Assembly: GCA_040954595.2 (NCBI GenBank)
Contig: CM082584.2
Location: 1,798,001-1,862,000 of the forward strand
DNA: 64,000 nt
Reading direction: 5' to 3'
DNA from: Balanoglossus misakiensis
Lineage: Eukaryota > Hemichordata
The notes under the pieces are model-generated. The model was not told the DNA's origin. It saw nothing but the letters and a program-made list of their open reading frames with translations, and did not search any database. Of the stretch, positions 24,022-36,801 are shown piece after piece. How positions within the stretch are numbered: position 1 is the stretch's first letter; each line of letters starts with the position of its first letter. Made by a program: the position numbers and the translations under genes.

Positions 24022-25533
24022 GACGAAATTTTGAGATTTTGCAAAGTCGAAAATGTGTCATTTTTTGATGATTTTCGCCCGTTTTTTTCAAAATTTGTCA
24101 TTTTTTGATGATTTTCACCCATGATTTTTTCAAAAATTGACGAAATTTTGAGATTTTGCAAAGTCGAAAATTTGTCATTTTTTGATGATTTTCAACCATT
24201 ATTTTTTTCAAAAATCGACGAAATTGTGAGATTTTGCAAAGTAAAAAATTTGTCTTTTTTGATGATTTTCACCAATGTTGTTTTTAAAAAATCGACGAAC
24301 CTGTGATTTTTTTCAAAATCGACGAAATTTTGAGATTTTGCAAAGTCGAAAATTTTGTCATTTTTTGATGATTTTCACCCATGATTTTTTCAAAAATTGA
24401 CGAAATTTTGAGATTTTGCAAAGTCGAAAATGTGTCATTTTTTGATGATTTTCACCCGTTTTTTTCAAAATTTGTCATTTTTTTGATGATTTTCACCCAT
24501 GATTTTTTCAAAAATTGACGAAATTTTGAGATTTTGCAAAGTCGAAAATTTGTCATTTTTTGATGATTTTCAACCATTATTTTTTTCAAAAATCGACGAA
24601 ATTGTGAGATTTTGCAAAGTCAAAAATTTGTCATTTTTTGATGATTTTCACCAATGTTGTTTTTAAAAAATCGACGAACCCATGATTTTTTCAAAAATTG
24701 ACGAAATTTTGAGATTTTGCACAGTCGAAAATTTGTCATTTTTTGATGATTTTCACCCATGATTTTTTTCAAAAATCGACGAAATTTTGAGATTTTGCAA
24801 AGTCGAAAATGTGTCATTTTTTGATGATTTTCGCCCGTTTTTTTCAAAATTTGTCATTTTTTGATGATTTTCACCCATGATTTTTTCAAAAATTGACGAA
24901 ATTTTGAGATTTTGCAAAGTCGAAAATTTGTCATTTTTTGATGATTTTCAACCATTATTTTTTTCAAAAATCGACGAAATTGTGAGATTTTGCAAAGTAA
25001 AAAATTTGTCTTTTTTGATGATTTTCACCAATGTTGTTTTTAAAAAATCGACGAACCTGTGATTTTTTTCAAAATCGACGAAATTTTGAGATTTTGCAAA
25101 GTCGAAAATTTTGTCATTTTTTGATGATTTTCACCCATGATTTTTTCAAAAATTGACGAAATTTTGAGATTTTGCAAAGTCGAAAATGTGTCATTTTTTG
25201 ATGATTTTCACCCGTTTTTTTCAAAATTTGTCATTTTTTTGATGATTTTCACCCATGATTTTTTCAAAAATTGACGAAATTTTGAGATTTTGCAAAGTCG
25301 AAAATTTGTCATTTTTTGATGATTTTCAACCATTATTTTTTTCAAAAATCGACGAAATTGTGAGATTTTGCAAAGTCAAAAATTTGTCATTTTTTGATGA
25401 TTTTCACCAATGTTGTTTTTAAAAAATCGACGAACCCATGATTTTTTCAAAAATTGACGAAATTTTGAGATTTTGCACAGTCGAAAATTTGTCATTTTTT
25501 GATGATTTTCACCCATGATTTTTTTCAAAAATC
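24022..25533. repeat. 756-bp unit, two tandem copies
   Basis: 24022-24777 and 24778-25533 match at offset 756. Landmarks are TTTTCGCCCG (24074, 24830), ACGAACCTGTG (24295, 25051), a seven-T GTCATTTTTTTG (24475, 25231) and GCACAGTCG (24719, 25475). The last of these is a rare substitution in the GCAAAG position. Confidence 0.85.
24435..24474. repeat. Example of the 40-bp truncated monomer
   Basis: Landmark copies at 24435 and 24475 are only 40 bp apart. Compared with the 78-bp unit, CATGA is reduced to CG after the CCC, and 35 bp are lost between CAAAA and GAAAA, leaving CAAAATTTGTC. The shared AAAA at both breakpoints fits a microhomology or slippage deletion. These units occur only between about 4400 and 33670, nearly always next to a monomer carrying the variant GAAAATGTGTC. 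Confidence 0.92.
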
Positions 25534-26633
25534 GACGAAATTGTGAGATTTTGCAAAGTAAAAAATTTGTCATTTATTGATAATTTTCACCCAGGTTTTT
25601 TTTTTTAAAATCGACGAACCTATGATTTTTTTCAAAATCGACGAAATTATGAGATTTTGCAAAGTCGAGAATTTTGTCATTTTTTGATGATTTTCACCCA
25701 TGATTTTTTCAAAAATTGACGAAATTTTGAGATTTTGCAAAGTCGAAAATGTGTCATTTTTTGATGATTTTCACCCGTTTTTTTCAAAATTTGTCATTTT
25801 TTGATGATTTTCACCCATGATTTTTTCAAAAATTGACGAAATTTTGAGATTTTGCAAAGTCGAAAATTTGTCATTTTTTGATGATTTTCAACCATTATTT
25901 TTTTCAAAAATCGACGAAATTGTGAGATTTTGCAAAGTCAAAAATTTGTCATTTTTTGATGATTTTCACCAATGTTGTTTTTAAAAAATCGACGAACCCA
26001 TGATTTTTTCAAAAATTGACGAAATTTTGAGATTTTGCAAAGTCGAAAATTTGTCATTTTTTGATGATTTTCACCCATGATTTTTTTTCAAAAATCGACG
26101 AAATTATGAGATTTTGCAAAGTTGAAAATTTTGTCATTTTTTGATGATTTTCACCCAGGATTTTTTTTCAAAAATGGACGAAATTTTGAGCTTTTGCAAA
26201 GTCGAAAATTTGTCATTTTTTGATAATTTTCACCTATGATTTTTTTCAAAAAAAGACAAAATTTTGAGATTTTGCAAAGTCGAAAATTTTTCATTTTTTG
26301 ATGATTTTCATCCATGATTTTTTTTTTTAAATCGACGAAATTTTGAGATTTTGCAAAGTCGAAAATTTGTCATTTTTTGATGATTTTCACCAATGTTGTT
26401 TTTAAAAAATCGACGAACCCATGATTTTTTTCAAAATCGACGAAATTTTGAGATTTTGCACAGTCGAAAATTTGTCATTTTTTGATGATTTTCAACCATT
26501 ATTTTTTTTCAAAAATCGACGAAAATTTGAGATTTTGCAAAGACGAAAATTTGTCGTTTTTGATGATTTTCACCCGTTTTTTTCAAAATTTGTCATTTTT
26601 TGATGATTTTCACCCATGATTTTTTCAAAAATT

Positions 26634-27390
26634 GACGAAATTTTGAGATTTTGCAAAGTCGAAAATGTGTCATTTTTTGATGATTTTCGCCCGTTTTTTT
26701 CAAAATTTGTCATTTTTTGATGATTTTCACCCATGATTTTTTCAAAAATTGACGAAATTTTGAGATTTTGCAAAGTCGAAAATTTGTCATTTTTTGATGA
26801 TTTTCAACCATTATTTTTTTCAAAAATCGACGAAATTGTGAGATTTTGCAAAGTAAAAAATTTGTCTTTTTTGATGATTTTCACCAATGTTGTTTTTAAA
26901 AAATCGACGAACCTGTGATTTTTTTCAAAATCGACGAAATTTTGAGATTTTGCAAAGTCGAAAATTTTGTCATTTTTTGATGATTTTCACCCATGATTTT
27001 TTCAAAAATTGACGAAATTTTGAGATTTTGCAAAGTCGAAAATGTGTCATTTTTTGATGATTTTCACCCGTTTTTTTCAAAATTTGTCATTTTTTTGATG
27101 ATTTTCACCCATGATTTTTTCAAAAATTGACGAAATTTTGAGATTTTGCAAAGTCGAAAATTTGTCATTTTTTGATGATTTTCAACCATTATTTTTTTTC
27201 AAAAATCGACGAAATTGTGAGATTTTGCAAAGTCAAAAATTTGTCATTTTTTGATGATTTTCACCAATGTTGTTTTTAAAAAATCGACGAACCCATGATT
27301 TTTTCAAAAATTGACGAAATTTTGAGATTTTGCACAGTCGAAAATTTGTCATTTTTTGATGATTTTCACCCATGATTTTTTTCAAAAATC
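26634..27390. repeat. Third copy of the 756-bp unit
   Basis: Matches the first unit at offset 2612 with one extra T in the T-run near 27190. It belongs to a larger repeat: about 23470-26080 and 26080-27940 are the same higher-order block, the first with two 756-bp units and the second with one. Confidence 0.8.
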
Positions 27391-27506
27391 GACGAAATTG
27401 TGAGATTTTGCAAAGTAAAAAATTTGTCATTTTTTGATAATTTTCACCCAGGTTTTTTTTTTAAAAATCGACGAACCTATGATTTTTTTCAAAATCGACG
27501 AAATTA

Positions 27507-28959
27507 TGAGATTTTGCAAAGTCGAAAATTTTGTCATTTTTTGATGATTTTCACCCATGATTTTTTCAAAAATTGACGAAATTTTGAGATTTTGCAAAGT
27601 CGAAAATGTGTCATTTTTTGATGATTTTCACCCGTTTTTTTCAAAATTTGTCATTTTTTGATGATTTTCACCCATGATTTTTTCAAAAATTGACGAAATT
27701 TTGAGATTTTGCAAAGTCGAAAATTTGTCATTTTTTGATGATTTTCAACCATTATTTTTTTCAAAAATCGACGAAATTGTGAGATTTTGCAAAGTCAAAA
27801 ATTTGTCATTTTTTGATGATTTTCACCAATGTTGTTTTTAAAAAATCGACGAACCCATGATTTTTTCAAAAATTGACGAAATTTTGAGATTTTGCAAAGT
27901 CGAAAATTTGTCATTTTTTGATGATTTTCACCCATGATTTTTTTCAAAAATCGACGAAATTGTGAGATTTTGCAAAGTCGAAAATTTGTCATTTTTTGAT
28001 GATATTCACCCATGTTTTTTTTTAAAAAATCGACGAACCTATGATTTTTTTCAAAATCGACGAAATTTTGAGATTTTGCAAAGTCGAAAAATTTGACATT
28101 TTTTGATGATTTTCACCCATGATTTTTTTCAAAAATTGACGAAATTGTGAGATTTTGCAAAGTAAAAAATTTGTCATTTTTTGATGATTTTCACCCAGGT
28201 TTTTTTTTTAAAAATCGACGAACCTATGATTTTTTTCAAAATCGACGAAATTATGAGATTTTGCAAAGTCGAAAATTTTGTCATTTTTTGATGATTTTCA
28301 CCCATGATTTTTTCAAAAATTGACGAAATTTTGAGATTTTGCAAAGTCGAAAATTTGTCATTTTTTGATGATTTTCATCCATTATTTTTTTTCAAAAATC
28401 GACGAAATGTTGAGATTTTGCAAAGTCGAAAATTTGTCATTTTTTGATGATTTTCTCCCATGATTTTTTTCAAAAATCGACGAAATTGTGAGATTTTGCA
28501 AAGTCGAAAATTTGTCATTTTTTGATGATTTTCACCCATGTTTTTTTTTTAAAAATCGACGAACCTATGATTTTTTTCGAAATCGACGAAATTTTGTGAT
28601 TTTACAAAGTCGAAAATTTTGTCATTTTTTGATGATTTTCACCCATGATTTTTTTTCAAAAATCGACGAAATTATGAGATTTTGCAAAGTCGAAAATTTT
28701 GTCATTTTTTGATGATTTTCACCAATGTTGTTTTTAAAAAATCGACGAACCCATGATTTTTTCAAAAATTGACGAAATTTTGAGATTTTGCAAAGTCGAA
28801 AATTTGTCATTTTTTGATGATTTTCAACCATGATTTTTTTCAAAAATCGACGAAATTGTGAGATTTTGCAAAGTCAAAAATTTGTCAGTTTTTGATGATA
28901 TTCACCAATGTTGTTTTTAAAAAATCGACGAACCCATGATTTTTTTCAAAATCGACGAA
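27507..28959. repeat. 1.45-kb block, copy 1 (partners 29599-31050 and part of 32205-33050)
   Basis: Matches 29599-31050 at offset 2092, then 2091 after a T-run difference near 28385. Shared rarities are GATGATATTCACC (27996, 30088), GAAAAATTTGACATT (28086, 30178) and GTCAGTTTTTGATG (28884, 30975). Confidence 0.8.
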
Positions 28960-29598
28960 ATTTTGAGATTTTGCAAAGTCGAAAATTTGTCATTTTTTGA
29001 TGATTTTCAACCATTATTTTTTTCAAAAATCAACGAAATTTTGAGATTTTGCAGTCAAAAATTTGTCATTTTTTGATGATTTTCACCCATGATTTTTTCA
29101 AAAATTGACGAAATTTTGAGATTTTGCAAAGTCGAAAATGTGTCATTTTTTGATGATTTTCACCCGTTTTTTTCAAAATTTGTCATTTTTTGATGATTTT
29201 CACCCATGATTTTTTCAAAAATTGACGAAATTTTGAGATTTTGCAAAGTCGAAAATTTGTCATTTTTTGATGATTTTCAACCATTATTTTTTTCAAAAAT
29301 CGACGAAATTGTGAGATTTTGCAAAGTCAAAAATTTGTCATTTTTTGATGATTTTCACCAATGTTGTTTTTAAAAAATCGACGAACCCATGATTTTTTCA
29401 AAAATTGACGAAATTTTGAGATTTTGCAAAGTCGAAAATTTGTCATTTTTTGATGATTTTCACCCATGATTTTTTTCAAAAATCGACGAAATTGTGAGAT
29501 TTTGCAAAGTAAAAAATTTGTCTTTTTTGATGATTTTCACCAATGTTGTTTTTAAAAAATCGACGAACCTGTGATTTTTTTCAAAATCGACGAAATTT

Positions 29599-31050
29599 TG
29601 AGATTTTGCAAAGTCGAAAATTTTGTCATTTTTTGATGATTTTCACCCATGATTTTTTCAAAAATTGACGAAATTTTGAGATTTTGCAAAGTCGAAAATG
29701 TGTCATTTTTTGATGATTTTCACCCGTTTTTTTCAAAATTTGTCATTTTTTGATGATTTTCACCCATGATTTTTTCAAAAATTGACGAAATTTTGAGATT
29801 TTGCAAAGTCGAAAATTTGTCATTTTTTGATGATTTTCAACCATTATTTTTTTCAAAAATCGACGAAATTGTGAGATTTTGCAAAGTCAAAAATTTGTCA
29901 TTTTTTGATGATTTTCACCAATGTTGTTTTTAAAAAATCGACGAACCCATGATTTTTTCAAAAATTGACGAAATTTTGAGATTTTGCAAAGTCGAAAATT
30001 TGTCATTTTTTGATGATTTTCACCCATGATTTTTTTCAAAAATCGACGAAATTGTGAGATTTTGCAAAGTCGAAAATTTGTCATTTTTTGATGATATTCA
30101 CCCATGTTTTTTTTTAAAAAATCGACGAACCTATGATTTTTTTCAAAATCGACGAAATTTTGAGATTTTGCAAAGTCGAAAAATTTGACATTTTTTGATG
30201 ATTTTCACCCATGATTTTTTTCAAAAATTGACGAAATTGTGAGATTTTGCAAAGTAAAAAATTTGTCATTTTTTGATGATTTTCACCCAGGTTTTTTTTT
30301 TAAAAATCGACGAACCTATGATTTTTTTCAAAATCGACGAAATTATGAGATTTTGCAAAGTCGAAAATTTTGTCATTTTTTGATGATTTTCACCCATGAT
30401 TTTTTCAAAAATTGACGAAATTTTGAGATTTTGCAAAGTCGAAAATTTGTCATTTTTTGATGATTTTCATCCATTATTTTTTTCAAAAATCGACGAAATG
30501 TTGAGATTTTGCAAAGTCGAAAATTTGTCATTTTTTGATGATTTTCTCCCATGATTTTTTTCAAAAATCGACGAAATTGTGAGATTTTGCAAAGTCGAAA
30601 ATTTGTCATTTTTTGATGATTTTCACCCATGTTTTTTTTTTAAAAATCGACGAACCTATGATTTTTTTCGAAATCGACGAAATTTTGTGATTTTACAAAG
30701 TCGAAAATTTTGTCATTTTTTGATGATTTTCACCCATGATTTTTTTTCAAAAATCGACGAAATTATGAGATTTTTCAAAGTCGAAAATTTTGTCATTTTT
30801 TGATGATTTTCACCAATGTTGTTTTTAAAAAATCGACGAACCCATGATTTTTTCAAAAATTGACGAAATTTTGAGATTTTGCAAAGTCGAAAATTTGTCA
30901 TTTTTTGATGATTTTCAACCATGATTTTTTTCAAAAATCGACGAAATTGTGAGATTTTGCAAAGTCAAAAATTTGTCAGTTTTTGATGATATTCACCAAT
31001 GTTGTTTTTAAAAAATCGACGAACCCATGATTTTTTTCAAAATCGACGAA
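29599..31050. repeat. 1.45-kb block, copy 2
   Basis: Second copy. It differs from copy 1 by a few single bases, for example ATTTTTCAAAG near 30772 instead of ATTTTGCAAAG. Its right part (30370-31215) is repeated again at 32205-33050 with offset 1835. Confidence 0.8.
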
Positions 31051-31374
31051 ATTGTGAGATTTTGCAAAGTCGAAAATTTGTCATTTTTTGATGATTTTCA
31101 CCCATGTTTTTTTTTTAAAAATCGACGAACCTATGATTTTTTTCGAAATCGACGAAATTTTGTGATTTTACAAAGTCGAAAATTTTGTCATTTTTTGATG
31201 ATTTTCACCCATGATTTTTTCAAAAATTGACGAAATTTTGAGATTTTGCAAAGTCGAAAATGTGTCATTTTTTGATGATTTTCACCCGTTTTTTTCAAAA
31301 TTTGTCATTTTTTGATGATTTTCACCCATGATTTTTTCAAAAATTGACGAAATTTTGAGATTTTGCAAAGTCGG

Positions 31375-32281
31375 AAATTTGTCATTTTTTGATGATTTTC
31401 AACCATTATTTTTTTCAAAAATCGACGAAATTGTGAGATTTTGCAAAGTCAAAAATTTGTCATTTTTTGATGATTTTCACCAATGTTGTTTTTAAAAAAT
31501 CGACGAACCCATGATTTTTTCAAAAATTGACGAAATTTTGAGATTTTGCAAAGTCGAAAATTTGACATTTTTTGATGATTTTCACCCATGATTTTTTTCA
31601 AAAATTGACGAAATTGTGAGATTTTGCAAAGTAAAAAATTGGTCATTTTTTGATGATTTTCACCCATGTTTTTTTTTAAAAAATCGACGAACCTATGATT
31701 TTTTTCAAAATCGACGAAATTATGAGATTTTGCAAAGTCGAAAATTTTGTCATTTTTTGATGATTTTCACCCATGATTTTTTCAAAAATTGACGAAATTT
31801 TGAGATTTTGCAAAGTCGAAAATTTGTCATTTTTTGATGATTTTCTGCCATTATTTTTTTCAAAAATCGACGAAATGTTGAGATTTTGCAAAGTCGAAAA
31901 TTTGTCATTTTTTGATGATTTTCTCCCATGATTTTTTTCAAAAATCGACGAAATTGTGAGATTTTGCAAAGTCAAAAATTTGTCATTTTTTGATGATTTT
32001 CACCCATGTTTTTTTTTTAAAAATCGACGAACCTATGATATTTTTCGAAATCGACGAAATTTTGTGATTTTACAAAGTCGAAAATTTTGTCATTTTTTGA
32101 TGATTTTCACCCATGATTTTTTCAAAAATTGACGAAATTTTGAGATTTTGCAAAGTCGAAAATGTGTCATTTTTTGACGATTTTCACCCGTTTTTTTTCA
32201 AAATTTGTCATTTTTTGATGATTTTCACCCATGATTTTTTCAAAAATTGACGAAATTTTGAGATTTTGCAAAGTCGAAAAT
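31375..32281. repeat. 907-bp block, copy 2 (partner 5303-6209)
   Basis: Long-range copy of 5303-6209, flanked on both sides by different domain-I blocks (the duplicated series at 29.6-33.05 kb). The two substitutions against the left copy suggest this copy event is a little older than the 1232-bp pair. Confidence 0.82.
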
Positions 32282-33050
32282 TTGTCATTTTTTGATGATT
32301 TTCATCCATTATTTTTTTCAAAAATCGACGAAATGTTGAGATTTTGCAAAGTCGAAAATTTGTCATTTTTTGATGATTTTCTCCCATGATTTTTTTCAAA
32401 AATCGACGAAATTGTGAGATTTTGCAAAGTCGAAAATTTGTCATTTTTTGATGATTTTCACCCATGTTTTTTTTTTAAAAATCGACGAACCTATGATTTT
32501 TTTCGAAATCGACGAAATTTTGTGATTTTACAAAGTCGAAAATTTTGTCATTTTTTGATGATTTTCACCCATGATTTTTTTTCAAAAATCGACGAAATTA
32601 TGAGATTTTGCAAAGTCGAAAATTTTGTCATTTTTTGATGATTTTCACCAATGTTGTTTTTAAAAAATCGACGAACCCATGATTTTTTCAAAAATTGACG
32701 AAATTTTGAGATTTTGCAAAGTCGAAAATTTGTCATTTTTTGATGATTTTCACCCATGATTTTTTTCAAAAATCGACGAAATTGTGAGATTTTGCAAAGT
32801 CAAAAATTTGTCAGTTTTTGATGATATTCACCAATGTTGTTTTTAAAAAATCGACGAACCCATGATTTTTTTCAAAATCGACGAAATTGTGAGATTTTGC
32901 AAAGTCGAAAATTTGTCATTTTTTGATGATTTTCACCCATGTTTTTTTTTTAAAAATCGACGAACCTATGATTTTTTTCGAAATCGACGAAATTTTGTGA
33001 TTTTACAAAGTCGAAAATTTTGTCATTTTTTGATGATTTTCACCCATGAT
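32205..33050. repeat. 0.85-kb partial third copy of the 28-31 kb block
   Basis: Matches 30370-31215 at offset 1835. It starts right after the 907-bp long-range block ends and is followed by the last 40-bp units of the array. It carries CACCCATGA where copy 2 has CAACCATGA near 30917. Confidence 0.78.
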
Positions 33051-33899
33051 TTTTTTTCAAAAATGGACGAAATTTTGAGATTTTGCAAAGACGAAAATTT
33101 GTCATTTTTTGATGATTTTCACCCATGATTTTTTTTCAAAAATCGACGAAATTTTGAGATTTTGCAAAGTCGAAAATGTGTCATTTTTTGATGATTTTCA
33201 CCCGTTTTTTTTCAAAATTTGTCATTTTTTGATGATTTTCACCCATGATTTTTTTTCAAAAATCGACGAAATTTTGAGATTTTGCAAAGTCGAAAATGTG
33301 TCATTTTTTGATGATTTTCACCCATGATTTTTTTCAAAAATCGACGAAATTTTGAGATTTTGCGAAGTCGAAAATTTGTCATTTTTGGATGATTTTCACC
33401 CATGATTTTTTTCAAAAATCGACGAAATGTTGAGATTTTGCAAAGTCGAAAATTTGTCATTTTTGGATGATTTTCACCCATGATTTTTTTCAAAAATCGA
33501 CGAAATGTTGAGATTTTGCAAAGTCGAAAATTTTGTCATTTTTTGATGATTTTCAACCATGATTTTTTTCAAAAATCGACTAAATGTTGAGATTTTGCAA
33601 AGTCGAAAATGTGTCATTTTTTGATGATTTTCACCCGTTTTTTTTTCAAAATTTGTCATTTTTTCATGATTTTCACCCATGATTTTTTTCAAAAATCGAC
33701 GAAATTTTGTGATTTTGCAAAGTCGAAAATTTTGTCATTTTTTGATGATTTTCAACCATGATTTTTTTTCAAAAATCGACGAAATTTTGTCATTTTACAA
33801 AGTCGAAAATTTTGTCATTTTTTGATGATTTTCACCCATGTTTTTTTTTTAAAAAAATCGACGAACCTATGATTTTTTTCAAAATCGGCGAAATTGTGT

Positions 33900-35310
33900 G
33901 ATTTTGCAAACTCGAAAATTTGTCATTTTTTGATGATTTTCACCAATGTTGTTTTTAAAAAATCGACGAACCCATGATTTTTTTCAAAAAAAGACTAAAT
34001 TTTGAGATTATGCGAAGTCGAAAATTTTTCATTTTTTGATGATTTTCACCCATGATTTTTTTCAAAAATCGACGAAATTTTGAGATTTTGCAAAGTCGAA
34101 AATTTGTCATTTTTTGATGATTTTCACCCATGATTTTTTTCAAAAATCGACGAAATTTTGAGATTTTGCAAAGTCGAAAATTTGTCATTTTTTGATGATT
34201 TTCAACCATTATTTTTTTTCAAAAATCGACGAAATTTTGAGATTTTACAAAGTCGAAAATTTGTAATTTTTTGATGATTTTCACCCATGATTTTTTTTCA
34301 CAAATCGACGAAATTTTGAGATTTTGCAAAGTCGAAAATTTGTCATTTTTTGATGATTTTCACCCATGTTTTTTTTAAAAAAATCGACGAACCTATGATT
34401 TTTTTCAAAACCGGCGAAATTGTGTGATTTTGCAAACTCGAAAATTTGTCATTTTTTGATGATTTTCACCAATGTTGTTTTTAAAAAATCGACGAACCCA
34501 TGATTTTTTTCAAAATCGACGAAATTTTGAGATTTTGCAAAGTCGAAAATTTGTCATTTTTTGATGATTTTCAACCATTATTTTTTTTCAAAAATCGACG
34601 AAATTTTGAGATTTTGCAAAGTCGAAAATTTGTCATTTTTTGATAATTTTCACCTATGATTTTTTTCAAAAAAAGACAAAATTTTGAGATTTTGCGAAGT
34701 CGAAAATTTTTCATTTTTTGATGATTTTCACCCATGATTTTTTTCAAAAATCGACGAAATTTTGAGATTTTGCAAAGTCGAAAATTTGTCATTTTTTGAT
34801 GATTTTCACCCATGATTTTTTTCAAAATTGACGAAATTTTGAGATTTTGCAAAGTCGAAAATTTGTCATTTTTTGATGATTTTCACCTATGATTTTTTTC
34901 AAAAATCGACAAAATTTTGATATTTTGCAAAGTCGAAAATTTGTCATTTTTTGATGATTTTCACCCATGATTTTTTTTCAAAAATGGACGAAATTTTGAG
35001 ATTTAGCAAAGTCGAAAATTTGTCATTTTTTGATGATTTTCACCTATGATTTTTTTCAAAAATCGACGAAATGTTGAGATTTTGCAAAGTCGAAAATTTG
35101 TCATTTTTTGATGATTTTCACCAATGTTGTTTTTGAAAAATCGACGAACCCATGATTTTTTTCAAAATCGACGAAATTTTGAGATTTTGCAAAGTCGAAA
35201 ATTTTGTCATTTTTTGATGATTTTCACCCATGATTTTTTCAAAAATTGACGAAATTTTGAGATTTTGCAAAGTCGAAAATTTGTCATTTTTTGATGATTT
35301 TCACCCATGA
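33900..35310. repeat. 1.4-kb domain-II block, copy 1 (partner 36802-38211)
   Basis: Matches 36802-38211 at offset about 2902. Landmarks include AAAGACTAAATTTTGAG with ATTATGCGAAG (33991, 36893), GTAATTTTTTGATG and TTTTCACAAATCG. It contains one full copy of the roughly 0.9-kb domain-II block, with GATATTTTGC at 34920 where the partner has GAGATTTTGC. Confidence 0.75.
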
Positions 35311-36801
35311 TTTTTTTTTAAAAATCGACGAAATTTTGAGATTTTGCAAAGTCGAAAATTTGTCATTTTTTGATGATTTTCACCAATGTTGTTTTTAAAA
35401 AAATCGACGAACCCATGATTTTTTTCAAAATCGACGAAATTATGAGATTTTGCAGTCGAAAATGTGTCATTTTTTGATGATTTTCACCCATGATTTTTTC
35501 AAAAATTGACGAAATTTTGAGATTTTGCAAAGTCGAAAATATGTCATTTTTTGATGATTTTCAACCATTATTTTTTTCAAAAATCGACGAAATTGTGAGA
35601 TTTTGCGAAGTCAAAAATTTGTCATTTTTTGATGATTTTCACCAATGTTGTTTTTAAAAAATCGACGAACCCATGATTTTTTCAAAAATTGACGAAATTT
35701 TGAGATTTTGCAAAGTCGAAAATTTGTCATTTTTTGATGATTTTCAACCATGATTTTTTTCAAAAATCGACGAAATTGTGAGATTTTGCAAAGTCAAAAA
35801 TTTGTCAGTTTTTGATGATATTCACCAATGTTGTTTTTAAAAAATCGACGAACCCATGATTTTTTTCAAAATCGACGAAATTTTGAGATTTTGCAAAGTC
35901 GAAAAATTTGACATTTTTTGATGATTTTCACCCATGATTTTTTTCAAAAATTGACGAAATTGTGAGATTTTGCAAAGTAAAAAATTTGTCATTTTTTGAT
36001 GATTTTCACCCAGGTTTTTTTTTTAAAAATCGACGAACCTATGATTTTTTTCAAAATCGACGAAATTATGAGATTTTGCAGTCGAAAATTTGTCATTTTT
36101 TGATGATTTTCACCTATGATTTTTTTCAAAAATCGACGAAATGTTGAGATTTTGCAAAGTCGAAAATTTGTCATTTTTTGATGATTTTAAACCATGATTT
36201 TTTTTCAAAAATCGACGAAATTATGAGATTTTGCAAAGTCGAAAATTTGTCATTTTTTGATGATTTTCAACCATTATTTTTTTCAAAAATCGACGAAATG
36301 TTGAGATTTTGCAAAGTCGAAAATTTGTCATTTTTTGATGATTTTCACCCATGATTTTTTTCAAAAATCGACGAAATTTTGAGATTTTGCAAAGTCGAAA
36401 ATTTGTCATTTTTTGATGATTTTCACCCAGGATTTTTTTTCACAAATCGACGAAATTTTGAGATTTTGCAGTCGTAAATTTGTCATTTTTTAATGATTTT
36501 CCTCCATGATTTTTTTCCAAAAATCGACGAAATTTTGAGATTTTGCAAAGTCGAAAATTTGTCATTTTTTGATGATTTTCATCCATGATTTTTTTTTAAA
36601 AATCGACGAAATTTTGAGATTTTGCAAAGTCGAAAATTTGTCATTTTTTGATGATTTTCACCAATGTTGTTTTTAAATAATCGACGAACCCATGATTTTT
36701 TTCAAAATCGACGAAATTTGGAGATTTTGCAAAGTCGAAAATTTGTCATTTTTTGATGATTTTCATCCATGATTTTTTTTTAAAAATCGACGAAATTTTG
36801 A

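Larger units (their letters stand above)
2776..33670. repeat. Array domain I (contains 40-bp units)
   Basis: The left half of the array mixes 78-, 105- and 40-bp units. The first 40-bp unit is near 4405 and the last near 33636-33656. Characteristic variants are GTGTGATTTTACAAAG, GTAAAAAATTTG and GAAAATTTGACATTTTTTG. The monomer variant GCAAACTCG is absent except in the inserted block 20843-22074. Segmental duplications of 0.34 to 2.6 kb tile most of it. The boundary to domain II is set by the last 40-bp unit and is accurate to roughly 200 bp. Confidence 0.75.
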
